DNA of 64,000 nt. Origin: Exiguobacterium undae DSM 14481 (GTDB lineage Bacteria > Bacillota > Bacilli > Exiguobacteriales > Exiguobacteriaceae). Shown one piece after another: positions 36,148-44,146 of the stretch (within the stretch, counting starts at the first letter, position 1; the number at the start of each line of letters is the position of its first letter). The notes beneath the pieces were generated by a model. It was given only the letters and a program-made list of their open reading frames with translations. It was not told where the DNA came from and searched no databases. A program made the position numbers and the translations under genes. The stretch lies in assembly GCF_000620805.1 (NCBI RefSeq), contig NZ_KK211187.1, positions 2,156,398 to 2,220,397 of the forward strand, in the 5' to 3' direction.

Positions 36148-36921
36148 TTATTTTGCTTCTTTTTGGAACCATTCTTCTGCAAGTTTGTCGATGTCACCAT
36201 TGTCGATCATCTTTTTCAACTCAGCGTTGAACTCGTCACGCATCTTGTCTCCTTTTTTGAAGGCGACAGCAGAACCGGTTGGTCCATCTTCCTTGATTTC
36301 ATATGTTTTCAACGACTCGTCTTGATCCATATATTTGACGGCGACGGCGTCTTCAATAATCAGCGCGTCGATCCGGCCTGTGTTCAATTCTTGAATGATT
36401 TCCGGAATCTTGTTTAACGAGACCGCTTCACTGTCTTTGTAACGGTCTTTTGCCAACGCTTCTTGAATCGATCCGAGCTGGACACCTACTTTTTTGCCCT
36501 TTAACTCATCATCCGCCGTGATTGCTTTATCCTTTGTCATGACGAGGTTTTTTGATTCAAAATAAATGTCCGTGAAATCAGCGTTCTTTTTCCGTTCGTC
36601 CGTCGGTGTCATGCCCGCCATGACGAAGTCGACACGTCCCGAGCTGAGCGCTCCGAGCAGACTGCCAAATTCCATGTCCTCGATTTTGAGATCGTAGCCG
36701 AGATTTTTCGTGACTTCTTTTGCGATCGCGACATCAAATCCAACGATTTCGTCACCTTTCGCCGTGTCGATGTATTCAAACGGGAAGTAATCCGCTGACG
36801 TTCCCATCGTCAATACTTTGTCGCTTGTGTTCGTCTCGCCTGTCGATTCTTCCGACGCGCCACATGCTGCCATCGTGACTGCGAGAATGCCTGCCATTGC
36901 CGTTGCTACTAATTTTTTCAT
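36148..36921 (-). CDS. artP: Amino-acid ABC transporter binding lipoprotein (ArtP-like)
   Basis: A 257-residue bacterial extracellular solute-binding protein family 3. The lipoprotein signal MKKLVATAMAGILAVTMAAC puts the lipidated Cys at residue 20. The mature part has TSADYFPFEY, GFDVAIAKEVTKNLG, DFVMAGMTPTDERKKNADFTD and the typical C-terminus DKLAEEWF. TPTDER with its Arg-binding pocket residues fits polar amino acids. First gene of the operon, with candidate ArgR and CodY sites in its 300-base upstream region. The start at 36921 has AAGGGG upstream. The B. subtilis ArtP equivalent is inferred. Confidence 0.86.
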   Translation of the reverse strand: MKKLVATAMAGILAVTMAACGASEESTGETNTSDKVLTMGTSADYFPFEYIDTAKGDEIVGFDVAIAKEVTKNLGYDLKIEDMEFGSLLGALSSGRVDFVMAGMTPTDERKKNADFTDIYFESKNLVMTKDKAITADDELKGKKVGVQLGSIQEALAKDRYKDSEAVSLNKIPEIIQELNTGRIDALIIEDAVAVKYMDQDESLKTYEIKEDGPTGSAVAFKKGDKMRDEFNAELKKMIDNGDIDKLAEEWFQKEAK

Positions 36922-37034
36922 GAATAAATTCCCCTTCCAACGCTCAATTGTCAGAACTTTAACAATAGTATGACTTATGTTTTTTTCTAATTCAATACTA
37001 AAAAGCCTGACCTGATTTATTGTTTTTAGAATAT

Positions 37035-37088
37035 ACGAATATTTATTCATTGTAAAGCATAAAAATCTTGAAATAATGCATAAAAATC
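37035..37088. promoter_or_regulatory. ARG-box-like sites upstream of the art-type operon
   Basis: CGAATATTTATTCA (37036-37049) differs at one base from the ArgR half-palindrome TGAATWWWWATTCA. Two direct copies of GCATAAAAATC (starting 37057 and 37078) lie next to it, about two helical turns apart. The rest of the gap 36922-37186 is AT-rich. A CodY-like AATTGTCAGAACTTT (36946-36960, 12 of 15) is closer to the gene. Confidence 0.5.
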
Positions 37089-37186
37089 TTTTTTATTCAT
37101 CATTTATGATTAATCAAAATCATTGTTAGCGCTTACATTTATTTGTAGATAGTCCTTTTTTCTCTATCTGAATTCAACCGAACGAT

Positions 37187-37218
37187 AAAAAAGAGACCGA
37201 CAGTGGAGTCGGTCTCTT
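37187..37218 (-). terminator. Terminator of the bacilliredoxin gene
   Basis: AAGAGACCGAC pairs with GTCGGTCTCTT, and the minus-strand transcript continues into TTTTTT. Confidence 0.88.
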
Positions 37219-37230
37219 CTTCATCACACA

Positions 37231-37656
37231 TTAAGCGTAGATTTCAATCAGTGATTCTAATTTCTCGACGACTTCTTCCGCCGAGAAGGATTCGATGTCG
37301 AATCGTTCGACCATCGACAAGATGTTTCCGTCTTGCATCAATGCGAATGATGGTGATGACGGCGGATACCCTTCGAAGTATTCACGTGCCCGGTCTGTTG
37401 CTTCCCGGTCTTGTCCTGCGAATACCGTGACGAAATGATCCGGTTTGACGCCTTCCATCCGGTTGATGTAAGCGGCTGCCGGACGTGCGATGCCGCCAGC
37501 ACATCCACACACCGAGTTGACGAGGACGAGTGTCAGTCCTTCGCGTTTCATCGCCTCATCGACACTCTCGACCGTTGTTAGTTCTTCAAAGCCGGCTGCT
37601 GCTGCTTCTTTACGTGCCGTCTGAACGACATCTTCAAAATACATTTGGAAATCCAT
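37231..37656 (-). CDS. brxB: Bacilliredoxin, BrxA/BrxB family
   Basis: A 141-residue thioredoxin-fold protein that removes bacillithiol from oxidised protein cysteines. The active site is [16 protein letters not shown], the CGC motif of YphP/YqiW (BrxA/BrxB) proteins. The start at 37656 is preceded by AAGGGGG; the open frame upstream is not plausible. It lies next to the arginine-type transporter, as yqiW does next to yqiXYZ in B. subtilis, so BrxB is the better guess of the two paralogs. Its presence implies that bacillithiol is used. Confidence 0.92.
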   Translation of the reverse strand: MDFQMYFEDVVQTARKEAAAAGFEELTTVESVDEAMKREGLTLVLVNSVCGCAGGIARPAAAYINRMEGVKPDHFVTVFAGQDREATDRAREYFEGYPPSSPSFALMQDGNILSMVERFDIESFSAEEVVEKLESLIEIYA

Positions 37657-37690
37657 TGTATTTGTTCCCCCTTTAAAATCGTTGTCTTCT

Positions 37691-38875
37691 TTATTGTACG
37701 AGTTTCGATGAAATCTGTCCAAGTCTGCCGCTCAATTCACGTTCCAAAAACGGTTTTGCCTGCAAGAGATCCCGGAATGCCACGTAACGCTCAATCTTTT
37801 CGTCAGTCGGTTGTTTTTGACTTTTATACGCTCGGATCAACACGTTTTTTGGTGTATGTTCCAGATCGATGAACTCAAGTAACTGTGTATCGTAGCCGAC
37901 GAGTGACAATAATTCGGCACGAATCGAATCCGTTGCGAGTGAGGCAAACTTTTCCTTGATCAAGCCGTGCTGGAGCATCACGTCGAGCGGTGAACAATCC
38001 AACTGACGGTTCAGTTCCTTTTGACAACACGGGACACTGAGAATGACAGAGGCGTTCCAATCCACTGCCCGGGCGAGAGCGACGTCGGTGGCGACGTCAC
38101 AGGCATGCAGCGTCACCATCAAATCGACTTCTGTTTCCTGATCGTAATCGTGGACATCGCCGACTCGGAACGTCAAATCGTCATATCCAAGATCGGCGGC
38201 AATCGCCGTACACTCTTCGATGACTTCTTTTTTGAGATCAAGACCGGTGATGTTTAAATCAAATCCTTTGACGACTTTCAGATAATGATACAAAGCGAAT
38301 GTCAAATACGACTTCCCGCATCCAAAATCTAAAATCCGTAGCGTCCGTCCTTTCGGCAAAACCGCGATACTGTCTTCGACAAATTCCAGGAATCGATTGA
38401 TCTGTTTGAACTTGTCGTATTTTTGCCGTTTGACTTGTCCGTCTTCCGTCATGACACCAAGCCGAATCAGGAAAGGAACCGGAATGCCGTCTTCGAGCAA
38501 ATGACTCTTTTTCCGGTTATGCGACAGTTCCGCCTGCACCGGTTCTTTAACCGTCGTCTTCAGCGAGACTTTCATCTTCTTCGACAGTTGGAATTGAAGT
38601 TCTTCCGTCTCGAAACGGAATAAAAATTGACGAAATTCGTTAAAATAATCGTCCATTCGCAAAATAAATTCTTCTATACTTAAATTCTCATGCTTAATGA
38701 TCCGTTCATGTTGAAACTCTAACTGGATTGCATACGTATCTCTAAGTAGAATCGGTTTTAACTTGATTCGACGCAGATCGTTTGATTTTTGGCGCGGACC
38801 GCTAATCGTCGCGTGTATGAGTGAAGTTGCCTGCAGTTTTTTGATAAGCAGGTCTTTTAATTGGTCTAGTTCCAC
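37691..38875 (-). CDS. Class I SAM-dependent methyltransferase (PF13679-like)
   Basis: A 394-residue protein. The N-terminal half (1-170) is mixed alpha/beta of unknown type. The C-terminal half is a Rossmann methyltransferase with the SAM loop [21 protein letters not shown], acidic ribose-binding [14 protein letters not shown] and [26 protein letters not shown] with a Cys pair follows the HACD motif, typical of the METTL25/RRNAD1-like family. The substrate is unknown (RNA or protein). Start GTG 38875 with AAAGGACGGG upstream. Divergent from spo0M. Confidence 0.82.
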   Translation of the reverse strand: MELDQLKDLLIKKLQATSLIHATISGPRQKSNDLRRIKLKPILLRDTYAIQLEFQHERIIKHENLSIEEFILRMDDYFNEFRQFLFRFETEELQFQLSKKMKVSLKTTVKEPVQAELSHNRKKSHLLEDGIPVPFLIRLGVMTEDGQVKRQKYDKFKQINRFLEFVEDSIAVLPKGRTLRILDFGCGKSYLTFALYHYLKVVKGFDLNITGLDLKKEVIEECTAIAADLGYDDLTFRVGDVHDYDQETEVDLMVTLHACDVATDVALARAVDWNASVILSVPCCQKELNRQLDCSPLDVMLQHGLIKEKFASLATDSIRAELLSLVGYDTQLLEFIDLEHTPKNVLIRAYKSQKQPTDEKIERYVAFRDLLQAKPFLERELSGRLGQISSKLVQ

Positions 38876-38994
38876 GTATCGTCCCGTCCTTTTTTGTTTG
38901 GTCTTTCGAAACTGTAGCAAATTCACCCGCGTTCGACAAGCAAGCAAGCTTTATTGTTCAGTGCTCATACTTCATTTTTTAGGAGGAAAACAAC

Positions 38995-39768
38995 ATGTTC
39001 AAAAAAATTCTTTCACAAATCGGCATCGGTGCCGCAACGGTCGATACACGACTCGAACAAGATCACTGTGAACCCGGTGGAACGATCACGGGCGTCGTCC
39101 ACATCAAAGGCGGCAGCGTCGATCAGGAAATCGCCCGGATTTATCTCGCCTTCAATACCCAATACAAACAAGAAGTCGGCGACAGTACGGCATTCACGAC
39201 ATTCACACTGGATCGGTTTGCGTTAAACGAAGCTCCGTTTACGATTGAAGCAGGTGTCGAACGTGAAATTCCGTTCACGCTCCAAGTACCGTTCAATACG
39301 CCGCTCTCCGTCAGCCAATCCAAGTCGTGGATCGAAACGGGTCTTGATATCGCGCAGGCGGTTGACCCTTCTGACCACGATGCTGTCGTCGTCAAAGCCA
39401 ATGACTACCAATCGGTTATCCTTGAAGCGATGGAAGACCTCGGATTCCGCTTAAAGAAAGCCGATACAGAGAAATTGCCGGGCCGCTTCCGGAAAGATCT
39501 GCCGATTGCGCAAGAACTCGAGTATTCAGCTCGCGGCACTCATTATGCCCATAAACTGGACGAAATCGAAGTCATCCTGTTGCAAGACCGGTCAGGCATC
39601 GATATCGTCGTCCAGATCGACCGCCGTGCCCACAGCCTTGGTTCACTGTTCAGTGAAATGGCCGGTACGGACGAGACGATGACAAAACTTTCGTTATCCA
39701 ATCAGGATTTAACCAATCCGACTGCCGTCAAACAACGTCTGGCGGATTTGATTGAACGACACAGCTGA
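38995..39768 (+). CDS. Spo0M-like arrestin-fold protein
   Basis: A 257-residue cytoplasmic protein of the Spo0M family (sporulation control protein in B. subtilis). It starts MFKKILSQIGIGAATVDTRLEQDHCEPGG, which is typical. An arrestin-like two-domain beta fold with IARIYLAFNTQY and the long REIPFTLQVPFNTPLSVS strand follows. Bacillus Spo0M affects sporulation, cytoskeleton and motility; in a non-sporulating relative it must have a general role. TAGGAGGA precedes the ATG. A hairpin follows. Confidence 0.9.
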   Translation: MFKKILSQIGIGAATVDTRLEQDHCEPGGTITGVVHIKGGSVDQEIARIYLAFNTQYKQEVGDSTAFTTFTLDRFALNEAPFTIEAGVEREIPFTLQVPFNTPLSVSQSKSWIETGLDIAQAVDPSDHDAVVVKANDYQSVILEAMEDLGFRLKKADTEKLPGRFRKDLPIAQELEYSARGTHYAHKLDEIEVILLQDRSGIDIVVQIDRRAHSLGSLFSEMAGTDETMTKLSLSNQDLTNPTAVKQRLADLIERHS

Positions 39769-39782
39769 GTTATTTTTTTAGA

Positions 39783-39826
39783 CAACAAACACCGGATTCG
39801 ATTGTCGTCGGATCCGGTGTTTGTTG
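39783..39826. terminator. Hairpin after spo0M
   Basis: CAACAAACACCGGAT pairs with ATCCGGTGTTTGTTG (15 bp). No T-run follows the hairpin on either strand, but it lies between convergent genes. Confidence 0.65.
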
Positions 39827-39842
39827 ATTTAAACGTTTTTCC

Positions 39843-40538
39843 TTACTTCGATGATGGGATTTCCATCGTCTGCATGTACTGTTTTTCAAACGTCTCTTCC
39901 GTCCAGCCCATCTGCCAAAACATCAATTCATAATAACAACTTTTGACAAAATGTTGTTTCATCCGTTCCCGTTCTTCGGCACTTGCCCGCTCCGCCAAAT
40001 CATTCAGACGATCAACTTGTTCAAAGACGACCCGTTCAAACCATTCGGAACTGTATGTCGCAATCCATTGCGCATAGATTGGAGAATCCGGCGTACAGCC
40101 TTGTAACTGCTGTCCGACTTCATAGTAAAGCCAGTAACACGGTAAAATGGCAGCAATCGTCTCCCCCAGTGTCCCTTCACTCGCATGATGCATGTGCGAC
40201 ACATAAGCATAAGCCGTTGGTGCCGGTTCGAACTCAGCCAGCGTCTCGCTTGAGATTCCAAGCGGTTCAAAAAACGATTGGTGCAGACTGAGTTCTGCGG
40301 CATAGGTCGATGTCGCATGCTCCGCCAGTTCAGCGATCGTCGCAAAATCTTGGGCTTTCGAAGCAGCGCGGGCCTGGATTTTTGCAAAATGTTTTAAGTA
40401 ATAGGCGTCTTGCAGGACGTAATGGCGAAACTTCGCTAGCGGCAAAGTGCCGTCTCCGATCCCTGTGACGAACGGATGGCTAAAGCTGCTGTCCCAATAC
40501 TGTTGTGCCGCTTGCCGGATTTCTTCACTGAATGTCAT
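39843..40538 (-). CDS. tenA: Thiaminase II / aminopyrimidine aminohydrolase
   Basis: A 231-residue TenA-family all-helical enzyme that salvages degraded thiamine by hydrolysing 4-amino-5-aminomethyl-2-methylpyrimidine. Typical motifs are SFSHPFVTGIGDGTLPLAKFRHYVLQD, HFAKIQARA, the catalytic Cys in ILPCYWLYYEVG, and EWFERVV with the conserved Tyr/Phe tail (YYELMFWQMGW). Start ATG 40538 with AAGGGGG upstream. The gene stands alone behind a TPP riboswitch and its terminator, so it is off when thiamine pyrophosphate is plentiful. Confidence 0.95.
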   Translation of the reverse strand: MTFSEEIRQAAQQYWDSSFSHPFVTGIGDGTLPLAKFRHYVLQDAYYLKHFAKIQARAASKAQDFATIAELAEHATSTYAAELSLHQSFFEPLGISSETLAEFEPAPTAYAYVSHMHHASEGTLGETIAAILPCYWLYYEVGQQLQGCTPDSPIYAQWIATYSSEWFERVVFEQVDRLNDLAERASAEERERMKQHFVKSCYYELMFWQMGWTEETFEKQYMQTMEIPSSK

Positions 40539-40560
40539 GTCGTTTCCCCCTTTGTTAATC

Positions 40561-40594
40561 AAAAAACGCCACACCCGATGTCAGGCATGACGTG
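40561..40594 (-). terminator. Riboswitch-controlled terminator of tenA
   Basis: Interrupted hairpin with ACG..CA..CC pairing to GG..TG..CGT, followed by TTTTTT on the minus strand, 23 bases before the tenA ATG. Confidence 0.7.
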
Positions 40595-40623
40595 AAAAGA
40601 CCATAAAAAGAGGATCATCCACG

Positions 40624-40712
40624 CCACTTCCCTCCGTAAGTCCAAACTTAATCAGGTTCAAAGGGTCCGAACGTCTCCGTCGTCTCAGTCAGCCTACTGA
40701 CTCCCCTAGTGG
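40624..40712 (-). promoter_or_regulatory. TPP riboswitch (THI element)
   Basis: On the minus strand, closing stem CCACT/AGTGG, then AGGGGAGTC, CTGAGA, GGACCCTTTGAACCTGATTA and the GGAGGGA 3' segment. CTGAGA and ACCCTTTGAACCTGAT are the thi-box core. Confidence 0.95.
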
Positions 40713-40906
40713 TCGCTATTTGATTTGTTTTGAGTTTATCATGATTTGATGTGGAATTGACCCTTTCTCGTCATTTCGCTCATTTTTTTTGTACAATGAA
40801 CATGACGGAAGGTGGATGACGGCTCGTCCTTGAGACCGATTCTCTTCTGTCGCCGGTCGATTAGACTAAATTTAGTACCTGATACTTAACTTATGGAGGA
40901 ACTTTT

Positions 40907-41788
40907 ATGAATAAAACAATCACATGGACGGCATCTGCTTTACTTGCTACGACCTTATTGCTACCGACGGCCGCATCTGCTGAACAAGTAGTCGACAAAA
41001 CAATCGTCACCCTTGGCGAATCCCTTGGGGCAAAGGATAAATCGTGGGTCTTGTCCCGTTTGAATGCACCGGAAGGCATCACCCCGATTATCGCCACATC
41101 TGCCGATGAAGAAAAATATCTCGGGAAAAACATTCCGCAATCACAACGGGGTGGCGGCATGTACTCTTCCGCTAAAATTGAGTTGGCGGAAAAAGGCGAT
41201 GGATTATCTGTCGCAACCGAAAACATTACCTGGGTCACAAAAGACATGTACCTCAACGCCCTTGTCACGGCGGGTGTAACGGATGCGGACATCACGATCA
41301 CGTCCCCGTATAAGGTAACCGGAACTTCGGCTTTGACCGGAATCATGAAGGCGTACGATCAAACATCTGCCGAGACGGGCATCAAACTGACAGATGAACG
41401 AAAAGACCTTGCCCAGCAAGAACTCTCTGTGACATCCGATGTCGGGAAAACGGTCGGGACGGATAAGGTCGCCGACTTGATGAATGAAATCAAAGCGGAA
41501 ATCGCGAAACAACAGCCGGAAACGAAGGTCGAGATTGAAAACGTCATCGTCCAAGTCATCCAAAACAATAACATCAATTTATCCGATGCTCAGATGGACC
41601 GGTTGACTGGACTGTTTAATCAGATGGAACAAGCGGACCTGAACTGGGGTCAAATCGAGAGTGGTCTAAAAGATGCCGGACAAGATATCCAGGCCTTCGC
41701 GACCTCAGAAGAGACAAAAGGATTTTTTGCGAAGTTGTTTGATGGTCTCAGTGCGTTCTTCAACTCGATTGCCGGCTTGTTCAAATAA
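40907..41788 (+). CDS. DUF1002 secreted protein (YpuA-like)
   Basis: A 293-residue exported protein. The signal peptide ends at TAASA-E (about residue 25). The mature DUF1002 domain starts VVDKTIVTLGESLGAKDKSW and contains SSAKIELAEKGDGLSVATENITWVT, typical of B. subtilis YpuA. The C-terminal region is helical with a hydrophobic end (LFDGLSAFFNSIAGLF), which may associate with the membrane. YpuA function is unknown, with links to envelope stress. The start has a strong GGAGG. A leader of about 110 bases precedes it (candidate -10 TACAAT at 40792, weak -35). Confidence 0.85.
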   Translation: MNKTITWTASALLATTLLLPTAASAEQVVDKTIVTLGESLGAKDKSWVLSRLNAPEGITPIIATSADEEKYLGKNIPQSQRGGGMYSSAKIELAEKGDGLSVATENITWVTKDMYLNALVTAGVTDADITITSPYKVTGTSALTGIMKAYDQTSAETGIKLTDERKDLAQQELSVTSDVGKTVGTDKVADLMNEIKAEIAKQQPETKVEIENVIVQVIQNNNINLSDAQMDRLTGLFNQMEQADLNWGQIESGLKDAGQDIQAFATSEETKGFFAKLFDGLSAFFNSIAGLFK

Positions 41789-41817
41789 AAAATTAGCATT
41801 TTCTTTTCTGTCAGGCA

Positions 41818-41826
41818 TGGTAAAAT
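41818..41826 (+). promoter_or_regulatory. Extended -10 promoter of the ABC-F leader
   Basis: TGGTAAAAT fits TGnTATAAT. The transcript would begin near 41833 and cover the leader peptide. Confidence 0.55.
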
Positions 41827-41860
41827 AGATGTATTGAATCGGAAAAGGTGGTGTGAAGAC

Positions 41861-41941
41861 ATGGGTTTTGCTGCGTGTAAGCATTGGTTGATGGAACAAC
41901 TGTATCTGTTGCGCGTGATTTTTCATGGAATGGCGTTCTAA
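41861..41941 (+). CDS. 26-residue leader peptide of the ABC-F gene
   Basis: ATG 41861 to TAA 41939-41941, with AAAGGTGG 10 bases before. The peptide begins MGFAACKHWLMEQLY and ends in RVIFHGMAF. It lies directly before two terminator-like hairpins and the ABC-F gene, the layout of ribosome-mediated attenuation in vmlR, lsa/vga and erm genes. Stalling by an antibiotic on this ORF is expected to decide antitermination. No family match is possible for such a short peptide. Confidence 0.65.
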   Translation: MGFAACKHWLMEQLYLLRVIFHGMAF

Positions 41942-41962
41942 GGGACTAGTCTGCCCTTTTTT
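41940..41962 (+). promoter_or_regulatory. First attenuator hairpin
   Basis: AAGGG pairs with CCCTT and is followed by TTTTTT. The leader stop codon overlaps its 5' arm. Confidence 0.5.
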
Positions 41963-41993
41963 AACGAACCCAATACCTGAAAAATAAAGCAAA

Positions 41994-42049
41994 GCGCATC
42001 TTCCACGAGTCAAGGAGAGTGCTGTTTGCGCTCTCCTTTTTTGATGCGC
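41994..42049 (+). terminator. Main attenuator terminator of the ABC-F gene
   Basis: AAGGAGAG (42012) pairs with CTCTCCTT (42031) and then TTTTTT. An outer stem GCGCATC/GATGCGC (41994-42049) can enclose it. It lies 18 bases before the ABC-F ATG, so most transcripts would stop here without induction. Confidence 0.8.
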
Positions 42050-42066
42050 CAGAGAGGATATTTCAT

Positions 42067-43926
42067 ATGATGATCTGCGACATCCAACACCTGACAAAAC
42101 AATTCGGAGGCGACGATATCTTAACGGACGTCTCCCTCTTTATCGAGCACCAAGACCGGATCGGCTTGATCGGCCGAAACGGAAGCGGTAAAACGACGCT
42201 CTTACGTCTGATTGCCCGGCTTGATTCCGAAGACAGCGGAACGATTTATCAAAAAAGCGGGCTCTCCATCGGTTATTTGGCACAACTTCCCGTGTTCGAC
42301 AACGTAATGACGGGGCGTGATGTCCTGTGGACTGCCTTCGCCACGCTTGTCGGTTTACAACACTCCCTGCAACAAATCGAACGGGACATGGCGACAAAAA
42401 CCGATCAGATCGAACAGTTGCTCGAACGCTACACGCAGGAGACGGAAGCTTTTGAGCGCCAAGGCGGGTATTTGCTGGATTCCAAAATCGACCGGATGAT
42501 TAACGGCCTGCAGCTGCATGCCCTTTTGGACCGTCCGTTTGAGCAGCTCAGCGGCGGCGAACAGACAAAAATCTGCCTCGGGCGGATGTTGTTGACCGAG
42601 CCGGAATTGTTGATCCTCGACGAACCGACGAACCATCTCGATCTAGACGCCGTCGAGTGGCTGGAATCCTTTTTAGCCGATTATGCCGGGGCTGTCCTGA
42701 TCGTCTCCCACGATCGTGTCTTTCTTGATGCGGTCGTCACGCGCATCGCTGAACTGGAGGAAGGTCAGATTCAGCTGTACCAGGGAAATTACACGTTTTA
42801 CGTGAAGGAAAAGGAACGCCTTCTACTTGAACAATTCCATGCTTATCAGGAACAACAGAAAAAGATCAAGCAGATGAAGGAAGCGATCCGCCGTCTGCGG
42901 CAATGGGCAAACGAAGCGTCACCACCAAGCGAAAAACTGTTTCGAAAAGCAAAATCGATGGAACGGGCACTTGCACGGATTGAACGGATCAAACGCCCGA
43001 AGCTTGACGCCGAGACCCCCGACCTTGCGTTTGCAACACATGGAAAAACGAGCCGGATGGTTTACCGCGTCGAGGATGTCAGCATCGCCTTCTCTAAACA
43101 ACCGTTGCTTCATTCATTAAACTTTGAGATTTCGGCAAAAGATCGAATCGCCATCGTCGGCGCAAACGGCAGCGGAAAATCCACACTATTGCATCTCCTG
43201 TTAGGCCATCTTGAACCGACAAGCGGTCTGATTACGCGTGGACCGTCAGTCAAAATCGGCTATCTGTCGCAACGCATTGACTTCCCGCCCGGTGAACGTT
43301 TGATCGACGTTTTTCGCGCGACCGTTAATCTCGATGAAGGAACGGCGCGACAGCGTCTCGCCCAGTTCTTGTTTTTTGGCCCCCGGGTCTTCTTACCGAT
43401 CGAGGCGTTAAGTGGTGGTGAACGCATGCGGCTGATGCTCGCGATTCTGGTCCACTCCGATTTGAACGTACTGATTTTGGATGAGCCGACCAATCATCTC
43501 GACATCGAATCACGTGATGCGCTCGAAGAAGCACTCGAATCATTTGACGGAACATTGATTGCCGTTTCGCACGACCGCTATTTCTTGAACCGGCTGTTTA
43601 CGAAGACTCTTTGGCTTGATCAGACGATGGAGTTGTTTCCCGGTCCGTATGCCTATGCGTCAACCAAACGGCAAACACAGCCGCCTGTCGCCAAAATACC
43701 GAAGAACGTCGTTTCCGCCAAAAAACGACCCTCTCCTTCTCTTCCAGTACAGACAACACGTCAAGTAGAAGAGACGATCGAACGATTGGAACAGGAACTG
43801 ACGATGCTTGATCGGCAACTTGCTGAAACGACGGATTATGAAGAGACGATGAAACTTTTTTCTGTCCGTGAACAACTTGTCCAACAGCTCGATGTGCAAT
43901 ACGAACAATTTTTAGCTTCGGAATGA
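42067..43926 (+). CDS. ABC-F ribosome-associated ATPase (likely antibiotic-resistance type)
   Basis: A 619-residue cytoplasmic protein with two ABC domains and no membrane segment. First Walker A is GRNGSGKTT, signature LSGGEQTK, Walker B LLILDEPTNHLDLD. The second domain has GANGSGKST, LSGGERMRL and LILDEPTNHLD. The about 80-residue linker (QEQQKKIKQMKEAIRRLRQWANEAS) is the P-site tRNA-interaction arm. The C-terminal coiled coil (VEETIERLEQELTMLD) completes the layout. ABC-F proteins dislodge antibiotics or rescue stalled ribosomes. Leader-peptide attenuation upstream argues for the antibiotic-resistance group; the drug is unknown. Start 42067 with AGAGAGGA. Confidence 0.9.
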   Translation: MMICDIQHLTKQFGGDDILTDVSLFIEHQDRIGLIGRNGSGKTTLLRLIARLDSEDSGTIYQKSGLSIGYLAQLPVFDNVMTGRDVLWTAFATLVGLQHSLQQIERDMATKTDQIEQLLERYTQETEAFERQGGYLLDSKIDRMINGLQLHALLDRPFEQLSGGEQTKICLGRMLLTEPELLILDEPTNHLDLDAVEWLESFLADYAGAVLIVSHDRVFLDAVVTRIAELEEGQIQLYQGNYTFYVKEKERLLLEQFHAYQEQQKKIKQMKEAIRRLRQWANEASPPSEKLFRKAKSMERALARIERIKRPKLDAETPDLAFATHGKTSRMVYRVEDVSIAFSKQPLLHSLNFEISAKDRIAIVGANGSGKSTLLHLLLGHLEPTSGLITRGPSVKIGYLSQRIDFPPGERLIDVFRATVNLDEGTARQRLAQFLFFGPRVFLPIEALSGGERMRLMLAILVHSDLNVLILDEPTNHLDIESRDALEEALESFDGTLIAVSHDRYFLNRLFTKTLWLDQTMELFPGPYAYASTKRQTQPPVAKIPKNVVSAKKRPSPSLPVQTTRQVEETIERLEQELTMLDRQLAETTDYEETMKLFSVREQLVQQLDVQYEQFLASE

Positions 43927-43953
43927 GTCATTCCTCCTAAATGATGTGCTTTT

Positions 43954-43992
43954 AAGACCTGTCGATTTAGTCGGCAGGTCTCTTTTATTTTT
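43954..43992 (+). terminator. Terminator of the ABC-F gene
   Basis: AGACCTGtCGA pairs with TCGgCAGGTCT, then a U-rich tail. Confidence 0.8.
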
Positions 43993-44067
43993 CAAAAACA
44001 GTTCAAATTCTCTACTTTCTAAATAGTTAACCAAATTAATCTACGAAAAAAAGTTTTAAAATTTATC

Positions 44068-44095
44068 TTGCATATTGTCTGAAAATTCGTATAAT
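44068..44095 (+). promoter_or_regulatory. AgcS promoter with CodY-like box
   Basis: TTGCAT (44068-44073), 16-base spacer, TATAAT (44090-44095). TATTGTCTGAAAATT (44073-44087) matches the CodY consensus at 13 of 15 positions and lies between the two hexamers, which suits repression. Confidence 0.6.
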
Positions 44096-44146
44096 TCAAC
44101 GTATAGCTATTTTTTCTACCAAAAAACTTTAGGAGGAATTTTTCAA

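Noticed and set aside
40713-40906. A second riboswitch in the leader of the YpuA-like gene.
   Set aside because: Only weak local pairing is visible, and no known riboswitch core motif could be matched; the region is left as an ordinary leader.
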